Assembly: GCF_030463535.1 (NCBI RefSeq)
Contig: NC_132896.1
Span: forward strand, 22,859,709 to 22,923,708
Direction of reading: 5' to 3'
Length of the DNA: 64,000 nt
From: Salminus brasiliensis
Taxonomy: Eukaryota; Chordata; Actinopteri; Characiformes; Bryconidae
Shown here: one piece after another, positions 23,557 through 35,503 of the stretch
Position numbering within the stretch: the first letter of the stretch is position 1
Layout: each line of letters starts with the position of its first letter
The notes under the pieces: generated by a model
Seen by the model: the letters and a program-made list of their open reading frames with translations, nothing else
The model's database searches: none
Told to the model about the DNA's origin: nothing
Translations under genes and position numbers: made by a program

Positions 23557-24579
23557 ATGCCAAAGACCAGAGAGCTTTGTAAGGACATCAGGGATAAAAT
23601 TGTAGACCTGCACAAGGCTGGGATGGGCTACAGGACAATAGGCAAGCAGCTTGGTGAGAAGGCAACAACTGTTGGTGCAATTATTAGAAAATGGAAGAAA
23701 TGCAAAATAACGGATAATCTCCCTCGGTCTGGGGCGCCATGCAAGATCTCACCTCGTGGAGCATCAATGATCTTGAGGAAGGTGAGGAATGAGCCCAGAA
23801 TTACACGGCAGGACCTGGTCAATGACCTGAATAGAGCTGGGACCACAGTCTCAAAGAAAACAATCAGTAACACTCTACGCCGTCAAGGATTAAAATCCTG
23901 CAGTGCACGCAAGGTGCCCTTCCTCAAGCCAACGCATGTCAAAGCCCGTCTGAAGTTTGCAAATGACCATCTGAATGATCCAGAGGAGGAATGGGAGAAG
24001 GTCATGTGGTCTGATGAGACAAAAATAGAACTTTTTGGTTTAAACTCCACTCGTCATGTTTGGAGGAAGAAGAATGATGAGTACAACCCCAAGAACACCA
24101 TCCCAACCGTGAAGCATGGCGGTGGAAACATCATTCTTTGGGGATGCTTTTCTGCAAAGGGGACAGGACGACTGCACCGTATTGTGGGAAGGATGGATGG
24201 GGCCATGTATCGTGAGATTTTGGCCAACAACCTCCTTCCCTCAGTAAGAGCACTGAAGATGGGTCGTGGCTGGGTCTTCCAGCATGATAACGACCCAAAA
24301 CACACAGCCAGGGCAACTAAAGAGTGGCTCCGTAGGAAACATCTTAAGGTCCTGGAGTGGCCTAGCCAGTCTCCAGACCTGAATCCAATAGAAAATCTTT
24401 GGAGGGAGCTTAAAGTCCGTGTGGCCCAGCGACAGCCACGAAACCTGAAGGCTCTGGAGGAGATCTGTATGGAGGAGTGGGCCAAAATCCCTGCTGCAGT
24501 GTGTGCAAACCTTGTCAAGAACTACAGGAAACGTCTCATCTCTGTAATTGCAAACAAAGGTTTCTGTACCAAATATTAA
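23557..24579 (+). CDS. Tc1-family transposase, full length
   Basis: A 340-residue DD34E transposase for cut-and-paste movement at TA sites. Residues 1-50 and 60-115 form the two HTH (paired-like) subdomains that bind the inverted repeats, joined by the segment around [10 protein letters not shown]. The catalytic triad is D153 (WSDETK), D244 (QHDNDPKH) and E279 (NPIENLW), with exactly 34 residues between D244 and E279. The glycine box (KHGGGN) is at 186-191. There are no stops or frameshifts, and the length is the family's usual ~340 aa. The start ATG at 23557 follows the left IR by about 155 bp, as in related elements. All features needed for activity are visible, although activity itself is inferred. 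Confidence 0.95.
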   Translation: MPKTRELCKDIRDKIVDLHKAGMGYRTIGKQLGEKATTVGAIIRKWKKCKITDNLPRSGAPCKISPRGASMILRKVRNEPRITRQDLVNDLNRAGTTVSKKTISNTLRRQGLKSCSARKVPFLKPTHVKARLKFANDHLNDPEEEWEKVMWSDETKIELFGLNSTRHVWRKKNDEYNPKNTIPTVKHGGGNIILWGCFSAKGTGRLHRIVGRMDGAMYREILANNLLPSVRALKMGRGWVFQHDNDPKHTARATKEWLRRKHLKVLEWPSQSPDLNPIENLWRELKVRVAQRQPRNLKALEEICMEEWAKIPAAVCANLVKNYRKRLISVIANKGFCTKY

Positions 24580-24589
24580 GTTTCTTTTT

Positions 24590-24794
24590 CTGGTGTATCA
24601 AATACTTATTTCCCACAATAAAATGGAAATTAATTATTTAAAAATCATACAATGTATTTTTCTGGATTTTTGTTTTAGATTCCATCACTCACAGTTGAAG
24701 AGTACCTATGATAAAAATTACAGTCTTCTACATGCTTTGCAAGTGGGAAAACCTGAAAAATCAGCAGTGTATCAAATACTTGTTCTCCCCACTG
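24590..24794 (-). repeat. right terminal inverted repeat of the intact Tc1
   Basis: Complement of 23193-23400, with an extra four bases relative to it. Ends ccccactg before TA. Confidence 0.9.
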
Positions 24795-24796
24795 TA

Positions 24797-25181
24797 TGTA
24801 TTCGTTAAAGTTATGTTATGGAAAACTAAAAAAAAGGTTATTACATACAGTTTTAAAAAAAAAGTTTAACAAATTAAAAATTAATTTTGCATAAGGATAG
24901 ATACAAGCAACAGCTGCATAAAATTAGCAAACACAAAAAAACAAATCAAAAGCTGTGAACATTACAGCGTTAAAGGAGAACAAAATTACAATAATGGAAA
25001 TATAACATTTCAAAAACATTCAGAAACAGAAACTACCACTGGCTCAACACAGCACAATAATCAAGCAGTTCTTATGGTATACACAAACACACCTGTTTAA
25101 TGCTTGTTTGTTCATGTTTCTTGATTGTTCATGTTCATGATTATTTTTTAGTTTTCGTAACTAAACAATTTCTTGCTTTCT
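24797..25181. other. intergenic, downstream of tmem129
   Basis: A-rich non-coding sequence between the Tc1 and the tmem129 3' end. No feature recognised. Confidence 0.5.
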
Positions 25182-25187
25182 TTTATT
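25182..25187 (-). promoter_or_regulatory. candidate poly(A) signal of tmem129
   Basis: AATAAA on the minus strand, about 140 bp past the stop codon. It is the nearest good hexamer I saw. Confidence 0.4.
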
Positions 25188-25328
25188 TAATCAGAGATTA
25201 ACTCTACAGACGTTGTTGCACAAGCAATACAGATCTGACGATCAGAATGATTTGTCAGATGTATGCAGTGCTAATATATATTAGAAACTAGCAAATATGC
25301 AATTTTGAAGATCAGTGCTATACTGTAT

Positions 25329-25774
25329 TCATTCAACAAGACAAATATCTAAAACACAGAACCTAGCCCTACAAGTAGGACATGCTACTATGCTGCTCAG
25401 CCACGTCTCGGGTCGAGTCTGGTCCTGACGGCTGGCGAACCATTTGCCTATGCAAATGAGGCACCACATAGGACGACAATAGCACTGTTGGCATTCGCCA
25501 TCACCATCATCTCGACACAGCCGCATAAGTTTTATGTTTGCGCTGACCTGCATACATCCAATACAGGGCTCAAGCTCCTGAGTCAAGAAACAGGGAAAAA
25601 AATCTATATTATCTTCTGTTTTAACCATTAGACATAAGACATTAAAAGAACAATAGCTGTTTGTTGTCTGAATATCGGATTTAATTCAAGATTAAAGGCA
25701 GAAAAGCTAACAGCGCTTTATTGATCATCTGTTTTTACTATAAAGTACATTTGGCAAAAATAAAACAAAAAGTA

Positions 25775-25846
<72 letters not shown>

Positions 25847-28800
25847 AGACCTGAAATATAAACTTAGGTAAAAGGTGTAAAACCTGTAATGAAAAAGGGA
25901 GTATGACAGCTCAGGAACAGCTAAAGAACCCCCTTGCCAACATCTAATCAAAAACTCCCCTGAAAAGGCAGGCAAAGTCTACTATCAAAAGACTTTGTAG
26001 AGGGTTTACCTCAAGAAAACAATTAAAATAAAAAAAGCCTGCCCATGTATGGAACAAGATTCTTTGGAGACATTAAAATAAATGTAACTAGACAGTCTTT
26101 CACTGTGAATTACCTGTTTCCAAGTATTAAAATAATATGTATATTTATAATTGTTTGTTTGTCCAATTACTGAAGAGTCTGTTAAAAAAAAAAAAGAAAA
26201 AAAAAGGGAGGGCCAACGTGAAAAAGGTCGTACTATACTCATGGTTAATGCAATATTTTTTGCAACCCCCTTAAAATTATAGCTGAAATTTATTAAGTCA
26301 TAAGTGGTGCATGCAAAGGCAAAATTACAATAACTGCCACTTACGGACCCAGCTGTATGTGTGTACGCTCTCCGAGCAAGTTATTAGGATGACCTGGACA
26401 CCTATTCATCTGTGCACCCCTGAAAAATTGGCAAAATCTTCTCTGCCAATGCCAAACAGCTTTTTCCGCCATTAAGTCGTTTGGTGTTTGGTGGACGTGA
26501 TGATTGAAGTTTGAAGAAACAAGACATATTTACAATTTAACAATTTATTAATTTTACAAACAGGAGCCTCAGTAGCGTGTGGAAGAACCATACACAGCCA
26601 CAACAGCCTGGCACCTCCTCCTCATACTGGTCACCAGCTTGGTCACACACTGCTGCTCAAATTAAATCTTCATTCTTTAACCAGCATTTGTTGCAAAACA
26701 GCCAATGTGTTGGTCACATTGGCACAAACAACACTCTCAAGTGTTCAATGGGGTTGAGGTCACGATTGCTAGAAGGCCATTTCATCTTCTCCACACCCAA
26801 ATTCTGGAGGTAATCTCTCATAAGCCCTGCTCTGTGGGGCCAAGCGTTGTCATGTTGAAAGATAGATTTCGGTCCCAGACTATGGACATATAGGATTGCC
26901 ACTGGTTGCAAAATTTCATCTCAATATGTCTCTACATTGGGATTGCCTCCAATGAGGACAAGCCTCATTTTTCCAGTGTGGGAGATGCCGCCCCACACCA
27001 TCAAAATGCATCCACCAAAAGATGTTACTCTCTAGGTGCAGCAATCAGCATAGCGTTCTCCGCATCTTCTCCACACTCTGACCCTATGATCCAACTGCTG
27101 TCGGCCATATCATACAGCAAATCTGTAGAAGACAGCCTACAGTACCCAAGTGCTGACTGTGAGGAAACAATATTCTTGGGGTGTTGTGTCTTAGGACGCC
27201 CACTTCACTGCCTGTCTCTGACATCCTCCATTATATGGAACTTGGCCTTTAACTTGTAGATTGTACTAGGGCTCACTCCAAGTAATGCCTCAACTTGGTT
27301 TTGCGGAACACCAGCTTGAAGTTGCCCTATCCAGATCAATCAAACGCAGCATGCCAATTCTTGGAGCAGACACCTACTGACCACTGTAGCAGGGCCCATG
27401 CTCACAGGTGCTGCCAATTAGGTGCCAATCAAATAACCAAATAACAATTGTGGTGAGCAGAAAAGCATCTCACAATACACGTCAAACATTAGGCACATGT
27501 CAGCCAAGAACAGAAAGCTGAGGCTGCAGTGGGCACAACTAAAGACTGGAAACAACTAAAAGACTGGAAAAAAACCTGATGATGGGCTTGTTTAATTTCA
27601 AACTCTCAGTTAGACAGTGCTGCTAGTCATACTGGGAACAGCATCTTGATGAGAGGGTCATCTTTCTCTGCACCCTCTGGAAAACCCAGAGGGTGTTCCG
27701 CCTGCTTCGGTCTTGGAGGTCAACCACCTTCTGTTCTAGGGCCACTAAGTGAGATGTTTGCTCTAAATGAAGTTTTGCTCTCGCTCTTTTCACCCATAGG
27801 GTGGTCCATCTTTGAACACATTCGGAAACGGAGACGTGTGCTTTGAATTTTCCTCGCATTGTGGAAAGCTCTGCCATTATCATTTGCTCTAGCCATGCAA
27901 GAAGATCCGGCATGTTTCACAGCAAAAGCAAAAAAGGTATGTTGTATCATGTTCAATTTCTATAGAATCGATAAAAATGGAAAAGCAGCATTTCTGGAAA
28001 GGTCGCCATTGTTGATGCCATAACTTGGTGCTAATGGGGATAGCAAGTATCTTTAGCAACACCATGCGTGCTATATGCATGCCTATAGAAGTAGGCTGCA
28101 GAGATTTTGTTGGCTACTCGCTTTCCAAAGCCTCTTGGGCATTACATGGCAGCACAAGAGAGTGTTATCAGAGAAACAACTGAGGCAGCAGAGAAACCTC
28201 AAGATGGCTGTGAATTCTCTGAAGCAGGCTACTTGGGCTCAGGCTTGGATTTGATTAACCCTGGTCAGGTCACCTGGGTGAGAGTGTCAGATAATTGAAA
28301 GACCCAAAATGCCCAGTGACAACAGGGACTATCACTGATTATGTGCCCTAGAGAATCACATGGTGTGTGTAAAAACTGTTGAGATACATTTATTTAAATG
28401 TTTATATTAATATTCTATTCATATAATCAATATATAATATTTTATATATTACATGAAATCCTTAATTAATATTGACTTATTTTTTGTCATGGTATCGCAA
28501 CTGATATCAAAGAATCATTTGCAGTGGTATTGGTACCAACTACCAAATATCTGGTAGCGTGACATCCCTAATGGGTATATGTATAATTTCATACCCTGTA
28601 TGTATAATTTTTTACAGTGTTAATTTCGGAATCCCCGTAAACATTGCATTCGTACCAACCCATCACATTTTTCTCTTTTGTCTTACCTGTCCACTTGTTT
28701 GTCTATAAACTTGATTCATCTCCACCTGAGATTTAAAAGTCTCCAAGAAAAGCTCACTCAGAGTCAAGTGGACAACCACATTAGCAGCATTTCTGATTGG

Positions 28801-30643
28801 GGAATGCAATTTTTCACGTAACTCTGCATACTCTGTTGAATTTAACCTGAAAGACAGAACAGATTATTAAGACAGTTACCGTGTTAAAAAGACACTTAAA
28901 AAATTAAAGTCTAATTAGAATGACATGTACCTTATATCAAAAGACTTAATGTTGGGATTAATGCTGGCAACTTTAAGAGTGAGAATCTGAATAGGAGTGT
29001 TTGAATCAGGAGACAGCTCATGTTGCTTTGAGTCTATGACAGTTAAGTGTGCATCTTGCTGCAGAGTGACATACAAGTGATAAACTGTAGCCTTCATCAC
29101 CCAAGTATCAGTGACAATTACTCTGGCATCAGGTGGACCCGTTGCAAATTTCTCAATTCGCCGAAATTCTGTGTTGATGGATGATGCAACTGCACTCCAG
29201 CTGGACTGTGGTATGGCAAATATGCTGAGGGTCTTAGATATTGGATGATTTGCCCAATCATTTTTAGACCAATAAAACACAAGAGCAAAGCTAATAAGCT
29301 GAAAAGCCACTGACAGTCCAAAGAAAAGTTGCCATCCTTGACTTGCCAAATGAATGTATGTAAGATTCTCCTCTGGAGCAGCAACGCACATTCCCATGTA
29401 GTAGCCTGCAATACATAACAAACTGATCTGAACTCATGATTACATGAAAACTTCATGATTCAAAACACACTACTCAAAAACAAAGACAAGAAACAATATC
29501 AATCAACTGCAATTGTTAGCTCCAAGAGAAACTACATTTCACACACTGCATTAACTGGGGCAAAGAGCCCCAAAAGTATTGTCCCCCAAGCCACTTATGC
29601 CCTGGGGAACAATGACTTCAATGAGGGGTACAGAGCAATTAACACACCACTATGGACCAGTTAAGCTTAAAGCGGTTTGAGGGTTTCCACTTTTAAAACC
29701 TTACATCTTTATTTAAAGGACAAAGATCACTCTGGGCCAGTCTTAAACCAAGTCTTTAAAGACATTAACGTTTTATTGTCTACTATATTTACTAGTCATT
29801 ATGCAGAACTTTTGGAAACTCCATGGAAATCTTTTTGTATGATGCTTCATAAAATTAAACTAGTTCCAAAATGAAAATGACCTGATTAACTTAGGATCTA
29901 ATTGCGATTTAATAACTGCTTGATTAGTTTGATGGAGATATTGGCACCCTGAGTCGCTCTATAGCAAACGTGAAATGCAAATGATTGGCATACGCCTACA
30001 AAGGGTACAGGATTTCTAAATAAGTCTCGTCACTTAGGCAAAACGTTCAGGACAGTCCAATAGTAATCAAGCTCTTGTCCTATTAGACAGGCCTGGCTTT
30101 TGGCTTACGTTAGGTCAAGTCACGTCAAATTTATTTGTATAGCGCTTTTTACAACTGTTGTTGTCACAAAGCAGCTTTACACAATCAGTAATTAGTAATC
30201 AGTTATCTGGATGAACGGAAAAATATTGCTTTGTAAAAGGCCATCTAGAATCACAGAATCTAGCTTGTTGAAAACAATGTGGCGTGACGTGTTATGTCGA
30301 CGTTTGTGTTTTGCCTTTAAGTTAGACACGTTACGCATCTCGTGGTTAATCAATTACGAATACAGCTGTTTATCGTATTTCCAAACACTCCAGGAAAAAT
30401 ATAATTGAAAGTGTTCCGTCTAGAACAGTAAAAGTAAGTCTTACCCAGAGGTAAGGAGCAGTGGATTAATACAGTTAAGGTTGTTCTCTTGATGTGATAC
30501 TGAATAAATCCAATGTCTTCGCTGCCGAGCCATTCTGAGAAAATATTCTGTACCGTCAGTCCGGCCGAGCGAAATTCATTAGGTGTGAATACAACGCAAA
30601 TAGCAAACACAACGTAAGCTAAAGTAAAGTCTAACCGTTCCAT
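25329..30643 (-). CDS. tmem129: TMEM129, ER E3 ubiquitin ligase (4 exons)
   Basis: A multispanning ER membrane RING-type ligase. In mammals TMEM129 acts in ER-associated degradation with Derlin-1 and the E2 UBE2J2. Exons (minus): 30643-30445, 29405-28931, 28846-28687 and 25577-25329, all with GT-AG introns and consistent phases, giving 360 aa (human about 362). Exon 1 encodes the N-terminus (MERLDFTLAYVVFA, TPNEFRSAGLTVQN). Hydrophobic segments lie near residues 6-20, 55-75 and 92-112. Exon 2 carries the conserved SSINTEFRRIEKFATG and ARVIVTDTWVMK. Exon 4 holds the atypical C-terminal RING with Cys at 283, 286, 299, 307, 310, 312, 317, 320, 344, 347, 352 and 357, including the motif CYCRPMWC. 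The start has G at -3 and +4. Intron 3 (3.1 kb) hosts Tc1 and L1 debris and a TA repeat; intron 1 has an L2 scrap. Mammalian neighbours SLBP and TACC3 were not recognised in the window. Confidence 0.93.
25778..25842. repeat. (TA)n microsatellite in tmem129 intron 3
   Basis: About 32 uninterrupted AT dinucleotides some 200 bp upstream of exon 4. Confidence 0.95.
26540..27480 (-). mobile_element. degenerate Tc1-like transposon in tmem129 intron 3
   Basis: Minus-strand fragments of a transposase. The clearest (26911-26714) reads IFQHDNAWPHRAGLM and KMKWPSSNRDLNPIEHL, giving the second Asp and the Glu with 34 residues between them. Further pieces of the N-terminal half lie toward 27300. Many stops. 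The ends were not defined, and non-coding flanks from about 26250 may also belong. Confidence 0.7.
27620..27960 (-). mobile_element. L1/Tx1-type LINE ORF1 fragment
   Basis: On the minus strand it reads HLVALEQKVVDLQDRSRRNT and then, in the next frame, VGFPEGAEKDDPLIKMLFP. This is the junction of coiled coil and RNA-recognition domain in L1-type ORF1 proteins. A frameshift separates the halves. Lies in tmem129 intron 3, same strand as the gene. Confidence 0.6.
27961..28686. other. rest of tmem129 intron 3
   Basis: AT-rich intronic sequence. A patch near 28480-28570 (tatcgcaactgatatc, gtggtattggtaccaac) resembles a MITE but could not be delimited. Confidence 0.4.
30112..30205 (-). mobile_element. 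L2 3' tail scrap in tmem129 intron 1
   Basis: About 90 bp matching the end of the L2 family: tatttgtatagcgctttt, acaactgttgttgtcac, aaagcagctttacaca. Too short to carry more than the tail. Confidence 0.75.
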
Positions 30644-30699
30644 AGCGCAACCGTAACGACAACAGAAGAGGGTTTCTTCCGTGTTCGGTCACGAAATCA

Positions 30700-30790
30700 T
30701 CTTCTTCTTTCGGGGACCTGGCAGTTGACAGACCAACTACAGATGCATACCGCCACCTACTGAGCTGGAGTGTGAAGTAAGACTTCAGTA
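30700..30790 (-). repeat. short dispersed repeat upstream of tmem129
   Basis: Its reverse complement matches 40915-41010 over about 90 bp, including tacttcacact, cagctcagtaggtggcggta, caactgcca and aaagaagaagatga. It lies about 60-150 bp upstream of the tmem129 start codon, within the likely promoter or 5' UTR. Confidence 0.7.
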
Positions 30791-30799
30791 TAGTGAACT

Positions 30800-31639
30800 G
30801 CAGTGAAAACCGTTCAGGAGGAATAGGGGAGGTGGCGGAGGAGGGGGATAGGATTTGCACAAAAAAAAAAAAAAAACTAAATGAAATTATTCATCCCTAC
30901 ACACATCAGAAACAGAAAAAACTGCTTGTACACTATACCCATCCCTGGTCCATAAGACAGTAATCCTTCAAAGAAAATTCTTTGCGACCCACTGCTTTAA
31001 GCAAATGAAGAAAAATTTGCCTTTATGCAGATTGTTTCACACAGTGAAGCAGTATATGCTCATGAGTCTCCCTATGCGTAAAATACTGACATAGTCCTGT
31101 GTCATGTTTTTGAATTAGGTGCAGAGAAGAATTCAACAAATCATTCAACAAGAATTCAAACAATGTCTGACCTATCCAATGCCTAATCACCACCTCTGGT
31201 CTCCGACCATACTACATAACTGAACCTGAACCAATCCTAGGCTAGCTATTCAACAGATGTCTGCCTTTAGTTTTCTGCTCCCACTCATTTTGCTGTAGTG
31301 TGTGAACATGTCTCTTAATAAATACTTTTGCCTCTGGTTTACTGATAGGGATGTTGAGTTTGCGACTCATTTTAACCTTTCAAACACTGCTTAGTTGCTA
31401 CAACTATTCTCTCACTCCCATCTACAACATGTCTAAAAAAAAATCAAATGCCTAAACAATGTCTGATAGGCCTACAAGAGGACCGACCAGTTTGGAGACA
31501 GAGGCAGAAGTCCAACACTCAGAGCTAAAACTGCCTTTGAGACCTCCTCGAAAATTTGACTTCTGTACGGATGGCCTTGGATGAGAAAACCAAGATTGCC
31601 TTGGGAAAAATGTTTTTTTGCTTACTTTTCTGTTGCCAA
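30800..31639. other. anonymous intergenic stretch
   Basis: No exon recognised, including none resembling TACC3, the mammalian head-to-head neighbour of TMEM129. Confidence 0.45.
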
Positions 31640-31960
31640 AAGTGCAAACAATAAATTGGACAAAAGTAACAGAAAACCTTAGTGTGCATAACTATTCACC
31701 CCCCTAAAGTCAGTACTTTGTAGAGCCATCTTTTGTGGTAATTACAGCTGCAAGTCCCTTTGGATGAGTTTTTATGAGCTTGTCACATCTTGCCACTGGG
31801 ATTTTTGCCCATTCCTCAAGGCAAAACTGCTCTAGCTCCTTCAAGTTAGATGGTTTCCACTGGTGAAGTCTGACCACAGCTTCTCAATTGGGCTTTGACA
31901 AGGCCATAGATATTTTTTATAACTCAACCCTGATTTGTACTTTTCTACAACTATGTCAAA
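31640..31960 (-). mobile_element. Tc1-like relic with central deletion
   Basis: Contains gtgcataactattcaccccc, ttacagctgcaagtcc, gggatttttgcccattcctc and ctgctctagctccttcaag. These belong to a widespread fish Tc1-like element whose transposase lies on the minus strand. The sequence then jumps near 31908 to the HTH end, so the catalytic core is deleted. Confidence 0.65.
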
Positions 31961-32029
31961 CTTCCGCATGCTTTTTCTTCAGCAATAGAGCGTGCCTACA
32001 GGCCATGGCGGTTGAGTGCATTACTTCTT

Positions 32030-32165
32030 GTTTTGTTTTTGTTTTTTTATTTTACCTGCTGATTCCATGTCTTTCTGTAGCTCTAGTTGGCCCTTGGCTC
32101 TTGGGCAACTCTTCTGATAATTCTTTTCACTCCTCTGTCTGACATCTTGCAGAGAACACCTGGTC
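32030..32165 (-). mobile_element. Tc1-like transposase scrap (different family)
   Basis: Includes ctgctgattccatgtctttc, ttggctcttgggcaactctt and gtctgacatcttgcagag, pieces of the N-terminal coding region of another Tc1-like family. Abuts the L2 at 32166. Confidence 0.5.
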
Positions 32166-34175
32166 AGATGTTGGAATCTGGGGTTGAGAATCTGCCTAGC
32201 TTTTAGTAATTTTAGAGATCTCACTAAAAAGTATTCTGGAATTGTTTTTGTTTTTCTCGATCAGCGAGGCCAAATACGCTGAGCGAGCTTTAATGAGTGT
32301 CTTTCTATATTGACTAAGGCTGTCCTTCCACACAGAGTGGAACACCTCTAGTTTGGTTGTCCGCCATTTACGCTGTAGTTTCCGCACTGTTTGTTTTAAG
32401 GTACGAGTATGATCACTGTACCACGGTGCAAGCCTTTTTTGCCTCATCATTTTATTTTTAAACGGTGCTACTTTGTCTAATGTTGATCTTAGGGTATTTT
32501 CTAGATTGTTTGTTAATTTAACTAGCCTCGTTTGGTCTGACGGGGTGTGAGCTAAGGTTGATAGGGGTGGGAGGTTTTTAGCAAACTGTACAGCTGTCAT
32601 TGGGGTTATTGCACACTTTAGACAGTGTTGGGGGGACAAATGAACATTTTGCCTAAGATGTAGCTCAAAGGAGATTAGATAATGGTCTGATATTACTGAG
32701 CTGTGAGGTAGAATATTTAGATGACTAATGCTAACACCCAGGGTCAGGACTAAATCTAGGGTATGGTTACAGTAATGTGTGGGTCCAGTTATGTTTTGTG
32801 TGATGCCGACAGAATCTAAGATTGATACAAACGCCCTTGTTAATGGATCGCCTGCTTTTTCAAAATGAATATTAAAGTCTCCTACTATTATAACTTTGTC
32901 ACTGCACACTGCCAAGTCTGCAGCAAAATCACTAAATTCTTTTAAAAATTCAGAATAGGGCTCTGGAGGCCAATAAATAATAATTAGTGTGAATGCATTT
33001 TTATTTGTGACCGGATTTGATATATTAATGTAGATAATATCAAAAGAAGTGAAGATGTTACAGTGTTTTTTGAATAATATCTAGTGTATTCTGGTAGATG
33101 ATGCATACTCTACCTCCTCTGCCTGATAATCTAGGGCTATGTATGTATTTATAACCTGCGGGGTGGCTTCATTTAGTGCTATATATTGATCAGGTGTAAT
33201 CCAGGTTTCAGTGAGGCAGAAAACGTCTAGTTTCTTATCACATATAGTTTCATTTACAATGACTGCTTTCGAGGATAATGATCTAATATTAAGTAGACCG
33301 AGCTTTAGGTCTGAGGTGCTGCTGTTATCGTTGGAATGAGAGAATTTAACACTGATTAATTTATTATTCATCTCAAACTTTAACCAATTATCTATGAAGC
33401 CCACACAATTTTCCGAACATCACTTGGACATCCAGCGGTTCAACGCTGTGAGTCGGCTGTAAGACTCAGCGCCGCGCCTCATTGGGATGGGACCAGAGCA
33501 AATTACGGCATACGTTCATCGTCTGGGCCACTTTAACCACCTCTTTAATATTATCCTTAGTAACCTCTGACTGCCGCAGACGAATATCATTGGCCTCTAC
33601 ATGAATCACTATCCTCGAATATCTCCTGTTTGCTAGCCGCTTAAGGTTGCCGCTAATGTCCGGCGCTCTGGCTCCCGGTAAACAGCTAACGGTTACTGCT
33701 GGAGCCCCTAAAGGACTAGCTATTTTCACGTGTCGAACAATAGAGTCTCCTTTTACCAGAGTACTTTGAACAGGCTCCTCAGCAGGTGTTTCGCTGAGCG
33801 GGGCAAACCTGTTTGACACGCGAATTGGGGGGATGGGCGTGGTGTTCCGGTGGGGGGTGCTAGCGCTCCCTAAGGCATCCGCGGCTGCTACCAGTGACTC
33901 TTGCTCTCTATCCTTTAGTAACCCCATGATGCACACCTCTAACTGGTCTACTTTTTCTACCAAAGAGCTAACTAGTTCACATTTAGTACAAACACTATCA
34001 CTAGCGGTGGAAAAAGGGTCTAGACTAAACATACCACACTTCGCACACTCAAAAAGCCCAGCAACAGCCGTAATAAAATACAAACTTACCGCTTGCAGTT
34101 AATTTGGGCACCGAAATAAGCGTTGTTGTAGGGGTACTACGCTTTTTATTTTGTCTTTTTGAGACAACTTTAGCG
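32166..34175 (-). mobile_element. L2 LINE copy with ORF1 and endonuclease, RT lost
   Basis: Read on the minus strand. ORF1 (34083-33466) has CAKC and CTKC, a coiled coil, and an esterase-like domain keeping GDSIVRHV, LPGARAPDI and HVEANDI. Next come endonuclease pieces (33404-33081: LGLLNIRSLSSKA, LDVFCLTETWI) and, after a frameshift near 33075, VIIVGDFNIHFEKAGDP and SVISDHYLISF. The linker of ORF2 (APFKNKMMRQKRLAPWYSDH) follows. The copy ends at 32166, before the RT, against a Tc1 scrap. It is 3'-truncated, the reverse of the usual 5' truncation, so a later deletion is likely. Confidence 0.85.
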
Positions 34176-34439
34176 AGTAGTCAGCGGTCATTAAGGCCTC
34201 AAGCCTGGAAAATGATCTCAGGATGCTTCTTATGAAGCTACAAAAGAGCTAAATGTGATTGCCTTTTTTGTATTTTTAGAATAAGCAGAAATTGGCCTAA
34301 TTCTGCCCTCCATGCGTTGTTTCTGTTGTTAAAGTGAATCAATAAAATCGTTTTTCTGTGTGGTATTGTGCAAGATAATGGAAGTTTATTCAAATCCTTT
34401 ATTATATACATGATAACCTCTAACCTATATGTAACCAGT

Positions 34440-35464
34440 GCAGCCTTTGCCTGGCTACGAGTGTCTGGTGAGCCCTGTCAGCCACCGTAGTCAAGGTGAT
34501 GCGCTGTTTTCCCCCCTCCCTTTTCTCACGTACTAGGTATGCTTTGGTTGAGCCAGATCAGCTACCGTAGTTGGAGCACTGCGCTGTTTTCCCCCTCCCC
34601 TTACGGAAGCGCCAGGTGGATACAATCGGGGTGAGCATTAGCTTTAGCATATATACATACGGCGGTGCTGGGTGTATGGAGAGCTTCATTCTGCTAGGGT
34701 CTGTTGTGACTTCGGCGACGGTCATCAGACGGTGTGTTGGCGTGCCGGTCTATGCAAGCTTCCCCCCCCCTCTTCTGAGTCTGTGGTGCATTAGCACAGA
34801 GCTCTCGGAAACAGCTTAAACACTGTAGCCATTTGTTGTGGATTCACTGCGCTTTTACCGCTCCTGTAAGCAGGTTGTGCTGAGACAGCGTCTAACAGTA
34901 GGTAAGTACGCGGTAGTACGAATAGCTTTGCGTGTTTACTGGTAGCTTATGCGGCTAACGTCTGTTTTATGTAGGTGTAATGTGGATTGGTGCAACAGCT
35001 AACTGGGTGTGAGCTTGTGCATAGCAGCAGCTAAAGCGTTCTGTGTGAGCGTCGCCATTGACCAGTCCAGGTGGCGCCGGACTATTGGAACGTGCAGACC
35101 TGAAAGCAACTACTCGTCATCTCTTGTTTTAATAATAAATGTTTAATACCTACATGGTGAAATTGGAGCCGCTGCTGTTTTGCTGGGTTTGTTACTTTTG
35201 TTTGGTTGGTTTTGCTTTTTTTCTATTTTGTTTCCTAGTTTTATTTTGATTTGCTTTTGCTTATTATTTTGCTTGATTACTTTGCTGCTTGGTTGTTTTG
35301 TTCTATTTGAATTGATTTTGTTATTTTTGCATTTAATGATTTGGTTATCAATTGATGGCTTTATGCTGTGCATTTTTTGGTTAATTGATTTACTGTTTCA
35401 TTTCATTTGGCAGCAGTTCTTGGTTTATCGTGTGGAATATTTTAAAGAACTATTTTTTTTTTTG

Positions 35465-35503
<39 letters not shown>

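Larger units (their letters stand above)
23193..24794 (+). mobile_element. intact Tc1/mariner transposon (IR/DR type)
   Basis: A 1602 bp element flanked by TA at both sides (23191-23192, 24795-24796). The inverted repeats are about 205-210 bp and nearly identical, differing mainly by a four-base gap near the gctgat block. Each IR holds an outer repeat (ggagaacaagtatttgata) and an inner repeat (gtgggaaataagtatttgat), the two-direct-repeat layout of the Sleeping Beauty-like IR/DR group. The transposase is uninterrupted. Confidence 0.95.

Noticed and set aside
26006..26242. Short Phe-rich frame in tmem129 intron 3
   Set aside because: Intronic, covers A/T tracts, no homology.
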